DNA of 64,000 nucleotides from Gammaproteobacteria bacterium (lineage in GTDB: Bacteria > Pseudomonadota > Gammaproteobacteria > Ga0077554 > Ga007554): assembly GCA_040183005.1 (NCBI GenBank), contig JAMPIW010000001.1:124001-188000 (forward strand). The letters run 5' to 3'. Both the position numbers and the translations under genes were made by a program. A model generated the notes under the pieces. The model did no database searches and had not been told where the DNA came from. It was given only the letters and a program-made list of their open reading frames with translations. Position 1 is the first letter of the stretch; each line of letters starts with the position of its first letter. Shown piece after piece: positions 16,951 through 26,453 of the stretch.

Positions 16951-19900
16951 TTATCCGTCACCCCCGCGGTTTTCTCTGCACCATTATGGCGTTTTTCGAG
17001 ATCTGCGATCCACATTCCCACTTGCTTGTCAGCGGTGGGCAACAGGCCTTGATATAGCCGGTACTGCTCCAATGCCTTGCCGGTGTCGCGCAGATAAAGA
17101 TCGTAAAGAATGCCAAGGTTGAGGTGGATTGATGAATGATTCGGGTCGATAACCAGGGCTTTTTCGTAGGCGTTGCGTGCGTCATCGAAGCGTCCGTTGT
17201 CGCGATAATGAATCCCGAGGTGGTTGTATGCCTCAACGTTCGGCGGGACTTGTGCGGTGGCGTTTATCAATATCTTTTCGTCTTCATCCTTGCCGTCGTT
17301 TTTCAACGTAATGCCGGTCAAGGGTTCGCTTTTCTCGTGCTTTGCATATTTGACCGGCAATAGTTTACCCAGTTCGGAAAAGCTTTTCCTGACGGATTCG
17401 TCATAGATGCCGGCGGACACGCGCCGGATATTCGATTCATATATCTGGATTGCCTTCTCTTCAAACGGAAAGGCTTGCTCTTCCAGGAGTACATCATATT
17501 GTTCCCGCTCCTCGGGGGTGAGTCCTTCGGGGCGTTGGGATTCAAGCAGATCACGGCTGAGGTCGCTGTATATCTTTGCCATCTGGTACGTCGCGGCAGT
17601 CGTTACATCCGCCACGCCAAACTCCGCAGCAGTGCCATAGGCCCGCAAGGCCGCTTCCATTTTTTCCTTTTTGATTTTCAGGTTCTGTTGCAGCGGTTCA
17701 ACCAGTCGCGCCTGGGTGAATGCCTGATATCCGAGATCGGCCAAGGTGATTGCAGCATGGGCAGCAGTTTGGCGGGTGCGCGGCGTGCGCTCCGCGCCAC
17801 CTTCCCGGTCTGCCTTGATGATGTCCTTCAGCCAATAATTTTGCATGCTCGCGTCATTGCCTTGCTTATAGGCTTCCGCGAGGCGGTTGCGCGCCTCGAT
17901 GGCCTGCTCCAGCGGACTGGGGAACTGCTCGACGTACAGCCCATAGACCTTGGCGGCGTTCTTGGTGTCTTTGGCTTTTTCATAAAGCTCCGCAGCTTGC
18001 CACGTGGCGTCTTGGCGAACCGAGGCATCCTTGTTGCTGGCAATCGTTTTTTCAAGTTCGGCGGCGGCCTTTGCGGGCTGATCCAGCTGAAGGTAGGCCG
18101 TTACCATTTGCCGTGATACATCGGTCTGGAAGGCGTTGTCAGGGTAGGTTTTCTGGAGTTGGCTAAAGATGCGCAGTGCGTTACCCCAGTCGTTCAGCGA
18201 CATATAGCCGACGGCAGCATCATATTCCGCCGAGAGGCGGATGGGTGATGCAGGCGCCGCCGCGCCGACCCGAAGGAAGTGCTGGATCGCCGCTGGCATA
18301 TCGCCTGCGGTACGGGATTGTTCACCTTGCCGATATATTGCCGATGCCAGATTCTCCATGATTTCCACCCTGCCTGGATCACCTGCGGGAAGGAGATTCA
18401 GTGCCTCGCGATAGCTTGCCTCCGCACGATCAAAATTATCCCGTTCAAATTCAGTGTGCGCGATGATGGTTGTCGCCAAGCTGCGTTGCTTGATGTCAGC
18501 GGGGGGCTCCATTTTCAGAATTCGCCGCGCGGCGAATTCAGCCTTGTCATACTGCTTTAGAGAGAACAGCTCTTCCATCGCGGAGACCAGAATGGCGGGC
18601 ACCCGTTTGTCCTTGGGATACTTTTCGGAGAACCGCATCGCGCTCACCACAGCATTACGCCGCCACAGATTTTTTTCATAGCCCGAGAGTTTTTCTCCAT
18701 GTTTCTGATAGGCGAGCAGGGCCGCATAGCCTGCTTCGGCACCATTTTGATTGGCGGGAATATCATAGGCGACGTTTTCATAACGTGTGACTGCATCGGC
18801 ATAACGCCCATTCTCGTACAAGCTTTCAGCGAGCAGGAAGGTGATGCCTGGGGCATCGTTATCCTCGGGGAAATTTTTCAGAAATTTCGTATACCAATCC
18901 ATGGCCTCCTTGTATGCCGCGCGCGCCTTGCTCTTTTGCGCTTCAGCATGATAATGGCGCGCCAAGTCCTCAAGGATGACCCTTAAGTAGGAGGTAATCT
19001 TGTCTTGGGCGATTTTGTCGCCGTATATCAGGTGTTCGGTATACGTTTTTGTGGAATTGCTGATGCGACGTTGATTGTAGTCATCATAGACGCGGACAAA
19101 TTCCCGTTTTTCAGGCAGGAGCAGGGATACGAACTCAGGCCTTTTGTAGGCATCGATGATTCGCTGCTGCATGAGCACGCTGTAGGGATGGCCCGGATGC
19201 GCCTTGATGAATGCCCTGTAGCTGTTTACGGCGTCGCTGACACGGTCTTTCTCAAGAGCAAGTTCACCGAGGGATTTATACAGAAGGTGTTCATACGGGC
19301 GATAACCTTTGGCGGAAAGATACGAGTCGATCGATTCCGCGCCATTAAGATGATAAAAGCTGAGGCTGGTAACGTGCAGTGTATCTTTTACAAATTCCTG
19401 TTCGCCGCGCGGCAAGACAAAGTCATCGGCTACGGCTTTGTTCACAGGAAACTTTTTGTCCAAAATCGCAAAGAAAGAACCAAGGGCGGGCAAATACTGC
19501 TCCTGCTTGTAAAGGCTCCAGCCGTGTTTATACAGCGCCATCTCGTAAAATTGGGACTTTTTCAGGGGAAACAGGGAGGCATAGGCCTTCTCGGCCTGAG
19601 CATAATCCTTTAACGTAAACAGAATTTCCCCGCGCCGGAACTGGACCTCATCCATATAGCCTATCTTTGGATAGGCATTCGCCAAGCGAGTCAGCGTTTG
19701 CAACGTGTTTTGATAATCACCGCTTTGCTCATATGCTTTTGCCAGTTGATACAGTGTGTTTTCAGCGTCGGATTTTGGGGCTTGTTCCTGTAACAGCTCC
19801 TGATACAGATTGATCGCATTGCGGTTATCCGCAGGGGGTGGCGGTGCGCTGGTTTGGGCGTCTTGTTGGGATTTCTTGATCTTGCCCAGGAAAATGGACT

Positions 19901-20150
19901 CCGCATTATCCACCTCTAAATCGGCGATCTTGCGTTTTGCCTCGCGCTGGACTGATTTATCATTTGCCGTGCCCGCGATGGATTGGTACTGTTCGATGGC
20001 CTTGCTGCGGCTGTCCGGGATGGTGGTATCCTTTTCGACGGAAATGTTACGACGCTCCAGACTTTTGAGGGTTGGGCTATCGTCTTTTACCTGTGCGCAG
20101 CCAGCAAAGACGAGCAAGAGTAGTGGGGTCAGGCGACTGTAGTGTTTCAA
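16947..20150 (-). CDS. Large TPR-repeat lipoprotein of the motor operon
   Basis: A 1067-residue protein. TTG 20150 is preferred: it lies one base after the upstream stop, has GGGGAG before it, and gives MKHYSRLTPLLLLVFAGC, a lipoprotein signal with lipobox VFAGC. The remainder is mostly tetratricopeptide-like helical repeats (for example ENTLYQLAKAYEQSGDYQNTL near 140). A canonical TPR pair lies near the C-terminus (YNHLGIHYRDNGRFDDARNAY). Length, TPR content and motor neighbours resemble the TPR lipoproteins of the myxobacterial Agl/Glt gliding machine. It probably sits at the outer membrane as a scaffold; the function is inferred. Confidence 0.82.
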   Translation of the reverse strand: MKHYSRLTPLLLLVFAGCAQVKDDSPTLKSLERRNISVEKDTTIPDSRSKAIEQYQSIAGTANDKSVQREAKRKIADLEVDNAESIFLGKIKKSQQDAQTSAPPPPADNRNAINLYQELLQEQAPKSDAENTLYQLAKAYEQSGDYQNTLQTLTRLANAYPKIGYMDEVQFRRGEILFTLKDYAQAEKAYASLFPLKKSQFYEMALYKHGWSLYKQEQYLPALGSFFAILDKKFPVNKAVADDFVLPRGEQEFVKDTLHVTSLSFYHLNGAESIDSYLSAKGYRPYEHLLYKSLGELALEKDRVSDAVNSYRAFIKAHPGHPYSVLMQQRIIDAYKRPEFVSLLLPEKREFVRVYDDYNQRRISNSTKTYTEHLIYGDKIAQDKITSYLRVILEDLARHYHAEAQKSKARAAYKEAMDWYTKFLKNFPEDNDAPGITFLLAESLYENGRYADAVTRYENVAYDIPANQNGAEAGYAALLAYQKHGEKLSGYEKNLWRRNAVVSAMRFSEKYPKDKRVPAILVSAMEELFSLKQYDKAEFAARRILKMEPPADIKQRSLATTIIAHTEFERDNFDRAEASYREALNLLPAGDPGRVEIMENLASAIYRQGEQSRTAGDMPAAIQHFLRVGAAAPASPIRLSAEYDAAVGYMSLNDWGNALRIFSQLQKTYPDNAFQTDVSRQMVTAYLQLDQPAKAAAELEKTIASNKDASVRQDATWQAAELYEKAKDTKNAAKVYGLYVEQFPSPLEQAIEARNRLAEAYKQGNDASMQNYWLKDIIKADREGGAERTPRTRQTAAHAAITLADLGYQAFTQARLVEPLQQNLKIKKEKMEAALRAYGTAAEFGVADVTTAATYQMAKIYSDLSRDLLESQRPEGLTPEEREQYDVLLEEQAFPFEEKAIQIYESNIRRVSAGIYDESVRKSFSELGKLLPVKYAKHEKSEPLTGITLKNDGKDEDEKILINATAQVPPNVEAYNHLGIHYRDNGRFDDARNAYEKALVIDPNHSSIHLNLGILYDLYLRDTGKALEQYRLYQGLLPTADKQVGMWIADLEKRHNGAEKTAGVTDK

Positions 20151-20151
20151 C

Positions 20152-21576
20152 TTACTCGTCTCCCCGTGCCGCAGCGTGATTATAAAGCTCCGCCATGCCA
20201 AGTTTCGCTTGCGTAAGATAGTTGTCCAACCGTTGCTCACGTAGCGATAGTTCGGAAATCATGGTTTTCTGTATATAGGCATCCAGCTTTTTCATCAGGC
20301 CTTGCGCTTCCACCAAGGCCTGATCGATGTGCGTGTTGGCTGCGGATGTGCGGCGTGCTCGCTGCTGCTCCAGAATATTCTGCAGGGCGAGAGATTTACG
20401 ATAAAGTAAAACAGCCTCCTGTATCTGCGAATTTTCCATTAGCCACGGAAAATAGTGATTCTCCGGTGCATCCGGCAGCTTTCTTAGCGTGTTTTGCCAT
20501 TGCGTATCATCACCCGCATCAAGGCGCAGAACATTATTCTCCAGTTTTCCTGCACGAATCGCGTCTATCGACTGTTTGACACGCAATGCTTCAGCAGCAT
20601 AGTGAGAAATGGCGTTCTGATAGTGTTTCTGCGCCTCTTTGTAAGATTCAAGCTTGAATAAAGTGTCAGGTACGGTCAGCAAAGCCTCTTGCGTTTCTAC
20701 ATCCCTTATCTCTCGCTGCGCCAACTCCATCCACGGTATTAGCGCGCGTTTATGCTGATTTTGCGCTGACTCCGCAAACCCTGATCCTAACAATGCCTTC
20801 GGGGAGAAATAGCTGTTCAACCTGATTTTCTGGAAATACACCTTGGCTAAAGCAGGTTCTTTTTTTTGAAGGTAATGGTACCCAAGGGCAAGATTGGCCT
20901 TGTCCTGTAACATCTTCAATTCGGCATCAGAAAAAATTTCTTTGCTGATGCCATCAAGCAATCCCGCACCTTGCAATGATATGCCATCCTTGAGCATATT
21001 CACGGCGAGATTATGGCGGCTGAAATAGCCTGGCTTGGTATCGCTGTCCAAGCGAGGCAGCCGTGTTCCTGCTTGCTGAAATTGTTTTTTTGCTATTAAG
21101 AGATTTATCAGGAGCAAATCCTGCTGGATGCGCAGTTTTCCCGGCAGATCTTCAATCGTTGAAAGAAGTTTCTCTGCCGCCGGGTATGAACCTTGGCCGT
21201 AAAGTATTTTTGCGGAATAAAGGCTGGCAATGTCGCCAATAGATGAGGAGGAGCTGTTACTTATAAGGCGTGAAAAAACCTTTTGCGCCTCGTTGGGCAT
21301 GTCACTGGCAAGGTAAAGCATGCCCAATAGAAGATCGCCCTCTTGTTCCTGGCTCACCAAGACGCGGGTTTCTTGCGCGACGGTTAGCCGTGTTATGGCA
21401 GAGAAGTTATCGCCCCGGTAGAAGTCGAATAACGCCGCTCCGAAATGCGGGTCTTTTACCTTCCATGATAGATCGCCGCGAAGGTCGTCCGCCGCATTAG
21501 CTGCCGGTAGCAACAGGCCTGCGATAAGGAAGATGATCCAGCGTGCTAGAAAATACTTTATGGCTGAGCATCCCAT
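20152..21576 (-). CDS. Periplasmic TPR-like protein of the motor operon
   Basis: A 474-residue protein with a signal peptide (about 1-28, LLPAANA-A). It is rich in helical hairpin repeats of TPR/Sel1 character (SLYSAKILYGQGSYPAAEKLL, YHYLQKKEPALAKVYFQKI, FKLESYKEAQKHYQNAISHY). A coiled-coil-prone C-terminal third covers about 390-470. It lies 12 bases after the previous gene and its stop is one base before the start of the large TPR lipoprotein, so they are translated together. It is probably a partner scaffold; no enzyme motif is seen. Confidence 0.78.
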   Translation of the reverse strand: MGCSAIKYFLARWIIFLIAGLLLPAANAADDLRGDLSWKVKDPHFGAALFDFYRGDNFSAITRLTVAQETRVLVSQEQEGDLLLGMLYLASDMPNEAQKVFSRLISNSSSSSIGDIASLYSAKILYGQGSYPAAEKLLSTIEDLPGKLRIQQDLLLINLLIAKKQFQQAGTRLPRLDSDTKPGYFSRHNLAVNMLKDGISLQGAGLLDGISKEIFSDAELKMLQDKANLALGYHYLQKKEPALAKVYFQKIRLNSYFSPKALLGSGFAESAQNQHKRALIPWMELAQREIRDVETQEALLTVPDTLFKLESYKEAQKHYQNAISHYAAEALRVKQSIDAIRAGKLENNVLRLDAGDDTQWQNTLRKLPDAPENHYFPWLMENSQIQEAVLLYRKSLALQNILEQQRARRTSAANTHIDQALVEAQGLMKKLDAYIQKTMISELSLREQRLDNYLTQAKLGMAELYNHAAARGDE

Positions 21577-21588
21577 TGAATTTTACGC

Positions 21589-22152
21589 CTACTGCGCCTC
21601 CCTCACGGTCATTGCTGGCGTGTTGTCTTGGAGAAGATCACTAATGCTCAGCGCAATAAACTTTGGTTTTTGTCCTTTCTTGAAATTAAGGGATGCGCTG
21701 CTGCGGTAGAGTGGGTTGGCCGGAGTTTTTCCCTTGAAAATGGCGGATAGAAACTGTTCACCATCATTCAGGCTGCCGATATAGAGCCGATGTATGCCGC
21801 CAAGTTGCAGCGCCGCCGTCTCTTCAGGTGTGTACGTATGAGTTGTCACAATTTTGCCATTCACACTTAATTCAACAGAGTCCAGATCAAAGTGCAGCAT
21901 CTGACCCATACTCAGAAAGACGGCGATCCGAGACCTTTCGGGGAACTGTGCCTCTTCCTCAAGAATCGTGAGGTCGCGGTTTATGTCCGCTGCTGTTTTT
22001 TGGAGGGCCTGCACCTGGTTGTCCAGGGCAAGAAGCTCGCTCCGCAAGATTTTTGCCGTAGTGCCAGAGGGAGTTTCCTGGGCATAAGCAACCCCCGCCA
22101 CCATGAGTGGACATAAAAACAAGAGCGTGATTATTCCGGCAATTCTTGTCAT
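21589..22152 (-). CDS. Periplasmic coiled-coil protein, first gene of the motor operon
   Basis: A 187-residue protein with a signal peptide (about 1-24, GVAYA-Q) and a coiled coil at about 35-70 (KILRSELLALDNQVQALQKTA). A beta-rich domain follows with SVELSVNGKIVTTHTYTPEE and GGIHRLYIGSLNDGEQFLSAIF. AAGGA precedes ATG 22152. I do not recognise the family. As the promoter-proximal gene of the eight-gene operon it is probably a structural part of the envelope complex. Confidence 0.75.
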   Translation of the reverse strand: MTRIAGIITLLFLCPLMVAGVAYAQETPSGTTAKILRSELLALDNQVQALQKTAADINRDLTILEEEAQFPERSRIAVFLSMGQMLHFDLDSVELSVNGKIVTTHTYTPEETAALQLGGIHRLYIGSLNDGEQFLSAIFKGKTPANPLYRSSASLNFKKGQKPKFIALSISDLLQDNTPAMTVREAQ

Positions 22153-22405
22153 TTCTGGCGCGTCCTTAACACCTGCCGTAGCTCACTAGTGCGGCGCATA
22201 TTGTGCGCATCGAGATTCGGTGGCATGGTGTTTATCGGCTAAATCGAGGACTTTCTTGACAGCGGCGTTGCTGTCAGAATCCGTGGAACTATCAGTCAAG
22301 CGGAAATCTGTCTGGGCTTGCACTAATCCATCCACACTCGAAAACCGGTGCGGGAACCCCGTATAATCCCTGTTCTCATCTTTACAACCAAAACGGAAAA
22401 TACCT

Positions 22406-23338
22406 ATGTCAGCCCTGATCTGTGGATCCATTGCCTATGATACCATCATGTTGTTTCATGACAAATTCAAGAATCACATCCTGCCTGACAAGGTGCATAT
22501 CCTGAATGTCTCCTTTCTGGTGGCAAACATGCGCCGCGAATTCGGCGGCTGCGCGGGCAATATTGCCTACAACCTCAAGCTGCTGGGCGGCGAACCCACG
22601 TTGATGGGCACGGTGGGCGCGGACTTCGGTCCTTATGCCGAATGGCTGGGACGTTGTGGCGTCGGTCTTGAGCATGTCAAGGTGATCAACAACACCTACA
22701 CCGCTCAGGCCTTCATCACCACCGACATGGACGACAACCAGATTACCGCCTTTCATCCCGGCGCCATGAATTTTTCCCATGAAAATCAGATTGAAAACGC
22801 CGCAGGCATCACTCTTGGCATAGTTTCGCCCGATGGCCGCGAAGGCATGCTACAGCACGCTACCCAGTTTGCCGAGGCGGGCACCCCCTTCATCTTTGAT
22901 CCCGGTCAGGGTATGCCTATGTTCGACGGCGATGACCTGATAAAGTTCATCGAACAGGCCACCTGGGTAACGCTCAATGACTACGAAGCGCAGCTCATGC
23001 AAGAGCGTACCGGCAAATCGCCGCACGAACTGGCCGAGCATGTCGAGGCGCTGATCATCACGCTTGGCGGCGAGGGCTCGCACATCTATACCGCAAACAA
23101 GCGCATCGACATCCCCTGCGCCGTACCCAAAGCGGTGGTAGATCCCACGGGCTGTGGCGATGCCTACCGCGCCGGCCTGCTATATGGTTTGATGAACGAC
23201 ATGGATTGGGAAACCACCGGCCGTGTCGCTTCGCTCATGGGTGCCATCAAGATCGAGCATCACGGCACCCAGAACCACCACTTCGAGCGCGAGGAATTTT
23301 ACGCCCGCTTCAAGGATAGTTTTGGGTATCACCTGTAA
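22406..23338 (+). CDS. PfkB-family carbohydrate/nucleoside kinase
   Basis: A ribokinase-fold kinase of 310 residues. The N-terminal glycine pair FGGCAGNIAYNLKLLGG binds substrate, and the C-terminal signature DPTGCGDAYRAGLLYGL contains the catalytic base Asp of the GxGD motif. The overall sequence is closest to the adenosine kinase/sugar kinase branch common in Proteobacteria, but the substrate cannot be read from the sequence. It stands alone on the plus strand, divergent from the motor operon. A hairpin (CACTGGCA / TGCCAGTG, 23357-23384) follows the stop. Confidence 0.85.
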   Translation: MSALICGSIAYDTIMLFHDKFKNHILPDKVHILNVSFLVANMRREFGGCAGNIAYNLKLLGGEPTLMGTVGADFGPYAEWLGRCGVGLEHVKVINNTYTAQAFITTDMDDNQITAFHPGAMNFSHENQIENAAGITLGIVSPDGREGMLQHATQFAEAGTPFIFDPGQGMPMFDGDDLIKFIEQATWVTLNDYEAQLMQERTGKSPHELAEHVEALIITLGGEGSHIYTANKRIDIPCAVPKAVVDPTGCGDAYRAGLLYGLMNDMDWETTGRVASLMGAIKIEHHGTQNHHFEREEFYARFKDSFGYHL

Positions 23339-23440
23339 TTTATATTGTTGCCATGGCACTGGCAAAGTAGCGTAGCTGCCAGTGTGCTTGCTAACATGGA
23401 CGATTGCCCATCGCCGTTTCACTAAAGACGCCAGAAAAAT

Positions 23441-23998
23441 ATGGTTCGCCGAAGAATTTTCATCATCATTGCCTTTATGGTTGCCGCGCTGATTATTCTG
23501 TTGGTGGCGGGCGGTGACAGGAACACCCCCCTGATGGAAAAGGTAATGGACGGCGACGTGGCGGAAGTCAAGCAGATTCTGGCGCAAGGGGTTGATGTTA
23601 ATGCCAAAAATAAATACGATTGGACAGCGTTAACGCATGCGGCGAGAGCGGGAAATCTGCACATGGTCAAACTGCTGCTTGCCAGCGGCGCGCAGGTTAA
23701 CGGCAAGGATCACATGGGCTGGACTCCCGTGGTGCGGGCTGCCCAGAAAGGGCATGCCGACATTGTGGAAATGCTGCTTGCCCATGGCGCCGACATCAAT
23801 GCCCAGGAAGACAGCGGCGGGACGGCGCTGCATTGGGCGGCGTTCGAGGGTTATATCGAGATCGTGAAGCTGCTGCTCGCCAAAGGCGCCGATCCGAACA
23901 TCAAAAACCGGGAGGGTTGGACGGCAATGATGATGGCGGTCAAGGAGGATCATGCTGACATTGCGAATCTGCTTAATAAGGCGCAGAGAAAGGAGTAA
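23441..23998 (+). CDS. Membrane-anchored ankyrin repeat protein
   Basis: A 185-residue protein with an N-terminal membrane segment (about 6-25) followed by about four ankyrin repeats. Repeat signatures are DWTALTHAARAGNLHMVKLL, GWTPVVRAAQKGHADIVEML, GGTALHWAAFEGYIEIVKLL and GWTAMMMAVKEDHADIANLL. Ankyrin repeats bind other proteins, and this one would present them on the periplasmic side. The partner is unknown. No SD is obvious; ATG 23441 is the first that keeps the membrane anchor. Confidence 0.82.
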   Translation: MVRRRIFIIIAFMVAALIILLVAGGDRNTPLMEKVMDGDVAEVKQILAQGVDVNAKNKYDWTALTHAARAGNLHMVKLLLASGAQVNGKDHMGWTPVVRAAQKGHADIVEMLLAHGADINAQEDSGGTALHWAAFEGYIEIVKLLLAKGADPNIKNREGWTAMMMAVKEDHADIANLLNKAQRKE

Positions 23999-24064
23999 AT
24001 GGTTTATTTTATTCGGAACCACATATGATCTTTATTTTTGGCTACAGTCTCGAGTCCGTTCGTT

Positions 24065-24490
24065 ATGATTACATTTGATAGATTTTCCGGATTGGCGTGT
24101 GCTGCGGCGTTAATGATGAGTATCTCGGCATGTGATATGGCGGGGTCCCCGAAAACGGCCGCTCCCATCGGCGATAAAGCAGCGCTGGAAGTGCTCGCCA
24201 AGGCATATCAGAGCGTGCAAGAGAAGCAGCAACTCTCCCTGTCCCCGTTGAGCCTGCCCGCGGACGCGCGCAAAAAGTTTGTTGAAATGGTGTTTGCGGA
24301 AGGTGGCTATAATTATTCCGTCACCCTCCACAAAATGGCCGCGAGCACACTGAACGCGTCGGATCAAAACACCAAGGATCTGGCCGAATTGCTGCTGATG
24401 CCGCACCGCGGTTTGAGTGTGGCGATGGAGGAAGTTTACTCCGCCGATGAGCTGCGGGATGTGCGGGCACTGGAGGGTAAGATGAAGTAA
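24065..24490 (+). CDS. Small lipoprotein of unknown function
   Basis: A 141-residue protein from ATG 24065. The N-terminal hydrophobic stretch ends in SISAC, an acceptable lipobox. The mature part is helical (LEVLAKAYQSVQEKQQL, FVEMVFAEGGYNYSVTLHKMAA). No family is recognised. A TTG at 24038 would lengthen it but lacks a ribosome site. It may share a transcript with the ankyrin gene 66 bases upstream. The hairpin at 24491-24521 ends the unit. Confidence 0.65.
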   Translation: MITFDRFSGLACAAALMMSISACDMAGSPKTAAPIGDKAALEVLAKAYQSVQEKQQLSLSPLSLPADARKKFVEMVFAEGGYNYSVTLHKMAASTLNASDQNTKDLAELLLMPHRGLSVAMEEVYSADELRDVRALEGKMK

Positions 24491-24521
24491 TGTAAGGGCG
24501 AGCTTGAAGCCCGCCCTTACA
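24491..24521. terminator. Bidirectional hairpin between convergent genes
   Basis: TGTAAGGGCG (24491-24500) pairs perfectly with CGCCCTTACA (24512-24521). It sits between the lipoprotein gene and the convergent sat gene. There is no long T-run, so it may be a palindromic repeat used as a terminator. Confidence 0.6.
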
Positions 24522-24526
24522 TTCGA

Positions 24527-25744
24527 TTACTTTGCCGAATGCCCGGTTAACTTCACCTCCACCTTATCTTCATCCTTGATGGTGGCGTAGTAGTCACGCA
24601 GGATCGCCAGCACTTCGGAGCGGCTGAACTCGGCGGGGACTTCGCCGCCTTCGGACAGCGCCTTGCGCAGCTTGCTGCCGGACAGCAGCAGGCGGTCTTG
24701 CGCCTCGTGCGGACAGGTTTTCATCGAGGCCATGCCGCCGCACTTGTAGCACCAGAAGGTCCAGTCGATCTTCAGCGGTTTGGTTTCCAGCGCCCCGGCG
24801 GGGATTTCATCGAAGATGTGCTGGGCGTCGAACGGGCCGTAGTAGTCGCCCACGCCGGCGTGATCGCGGCCCACGATCAGGTGCGAGCAGCCGTAGTTCT
24901 GGCGGAACAGCGCGTGCAGCAGCGCCTCGCGCGGCCCGGCGTAGCGCATATCGAGCGGATAACCGGCCTGGATCACGGTGTCCTTCACGAAATACTTGTC
25001 GATCAGCGTGCTGATCGCGTTGCTGCGTACCTCAGCAGGGATGTCGCCGGGCTTGAGCTTGCCCAGCAGCGAGTGGACCAGCACACCGTCGCAGATCTCC
25101 ACCGCGATTTTCACCAGATACTCATGCGAGCGATGCATCGGGTTGCGTGTCTGGAATGCGGCTACCGTTGACCAGCCCTTGGCCTCGAACAGCGCGCGGG
25201 TTTGGGCGGGGGTGAGGTAGGTGTCGGCAAAGCGGGTCGGGAAATCGCCCTCGGACAAGACCTTCACCGGCCCGGCGAGATTGATGTCGCCCTGCGCCAT
25301 AACCATCTGCACGCCGGGGTGCTCGGCGTCGGTGGTCTTGAACACCATGACGCACTCGTGCTCCTTGTCGATGGTGTATTTCTCGGTGACGCGCATGGTC
25401 GCCATGATCTCGTCGGTCTCGTCGCTCACCAGGGCGATTTCGGCGCCGGTTTTGATAGCGTCGACGGTGGCCTTGTCGGTGGACAGAGTGATCGGGATCG
25501 GCCAGAACAGCCCGTTGGCCATGCGGTAACCATCGCACACGCCCTCCCAGTCGGCGCGGGTCATGAAACCTTCCAGCGGGGTGAAACCGCCGATGCCCAT
25601 CATGATCAGGTCGCCAGCCTCGCGCGAGCTGATGCGCACCTTGGGCAAGCCCTGAGCCCGAGCAAGTTCAGTGGCGCGTTCCGCGCCTTGCAGCAGCAGC
25701 GGCTTGAGCCCCCCGCCGCCATGAGGTTTAACGAGTTTGGACAT
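24527..25744 (-). CDS. sat: Sulfate adenylyltransferase (ATP sulfurylase)
   Basis: Homo-oligomeric Sat, 405 residues, interconverting APS plus pyrophosphate and sulfate plus ATP. The active-site motif [11 protein letters not shown] (about 198-208) and the [15 protein letters not shown] block are intact. A zinc-type motif CYKCGG ... C ... H near residues 331-344 is typical of the dissimilatory/archaeal-type enzyme. AAGGA lies before ATG 25744. In sulfur oxidisers this enzyme runs in the direction of ATP formation after APS reductase. No apr genes are adjacent here, so the direction of use is inferred. Confidence 0.94.
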   Translation of the reverse strand: MSKLVKPHGGGGLKPLLLQGAERATELARAQGLPKVRISSREAGDLIMMGIGGFTPLEGFMTRADWEGVCDGYRMANGLFWPIPITLSTDKATVDAIKTGAEIALVSDETDEIMATMRVTEKYTIDKEHECVMVFKTTDAEHPGVQMVMAQGDINLAGPVKVLSEGDFPTRFADTYLTPAQTRALFEAKGWSTVAAFQTRNPMHRSHEYLVKIAVEICDGVLVHSLLGKLKPGDIPAEVRSNAISTLIDKYFVKDTVIQAGYPLDMRYAGPREALLHALFRQNYGCSHLIVGRDHAGVGDYYGPFDAQHIFDEIPAGALETKPLKIDWTFWCYKCGGMASMKTCPHEAQDRLLLSGSKLRKALSEGGEVPAEFSRSEVLAILRDYYATIKDEDKVEVKLTGHSAK

Positions 25745-25859
25745 GGATTTTCCTTACTAAAGTGACATTATTTTGAAATATTGTACCCGATTGTGTTGTG
25801 GACAGAAGAGTGAGATTATTATCCGGCAAGAATTACCTTTCTTCCTGTAAGAGGATGTG

Positions 25860-26384
25860 ATGAAAAAATATCGGCTGTACTCGTCCGGTGTCGCGGCTGC
25901 GCTGGTTGCAACGGCCATTTCCGGCTGTGCGATGACCGGGCTCGACATGACCAGGGTCGTATCGAATCACCCGTTGCTCGAGCAGGGCGCGGGCCAGTAT
26001 GCCACGGTCTATTTCATCCGCCCAAACACCGAGCGCGCCATGGGGTTTCCCGATAACCCGCTGACCATCGAGATGGATCGGAAAAGGTTGCTGACGCTGG
26101 GCAAGGGCGAGTACACCATGCTACGCCTGAAGCCCCGTGTCACCACTACGATGACCTTGAAATCAAAGACCGCTGTCGGCCCGAACTGGACCATCAAGGA
26201 AATGTCAAAAGACAAGAATTGGTCTTTCGCGGGCGGCCAGACCTATTTCCTGGTTTTCAAGCCGGTGGATGGCGAGTTCCGTGGCGTGTATTTTATCGCG
26301 GAAAGCGTTGACTTGTTCAGCGCCAAGGAGGCCGCCCCGAAACTCCATGCGGTCGGTGTTGCAAAACCGATTTCGGCGCTATAG
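25860..26384 (+). CDS. DUF2846-like lipoprotein
   Basis: A 174-residue protein from ATG 25860 with GAGG at 25851-25854. The signal ends in AISGC, a lipobox. The mature part contains ATVYFIRPNTERAMGF and FAGGQTYFLVFKP, which resembles the DUF2846 family of short beta-rich lipoproteins of unknown function. It stands between divergent sat and the downstream protease gene. Confidence 0.7.
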   Translation: MKKYRLYSSGVAAALVATAISGCAMTGLDMTRVVSNHPLLEQGAGQYATVYFIRPNTERAMGFPDNPLTIEMDRKRLLTLGKGEYTMLRLKPRVTTTMTLKSKTAVGPNWTIKEMSKDKNWSFAGGQTYFLVFKPVDGEFRGVYFIAESVDLFSAKEAAPKLHAVGVAKPISAL

Positions 26385-26453
26385 GCTGAAACAGCTTCCC
26401 CTGGCAGCTTGTCGGACGTAGGTCGAATTTGCTGCAAAAGTGGGGCTGTATCT

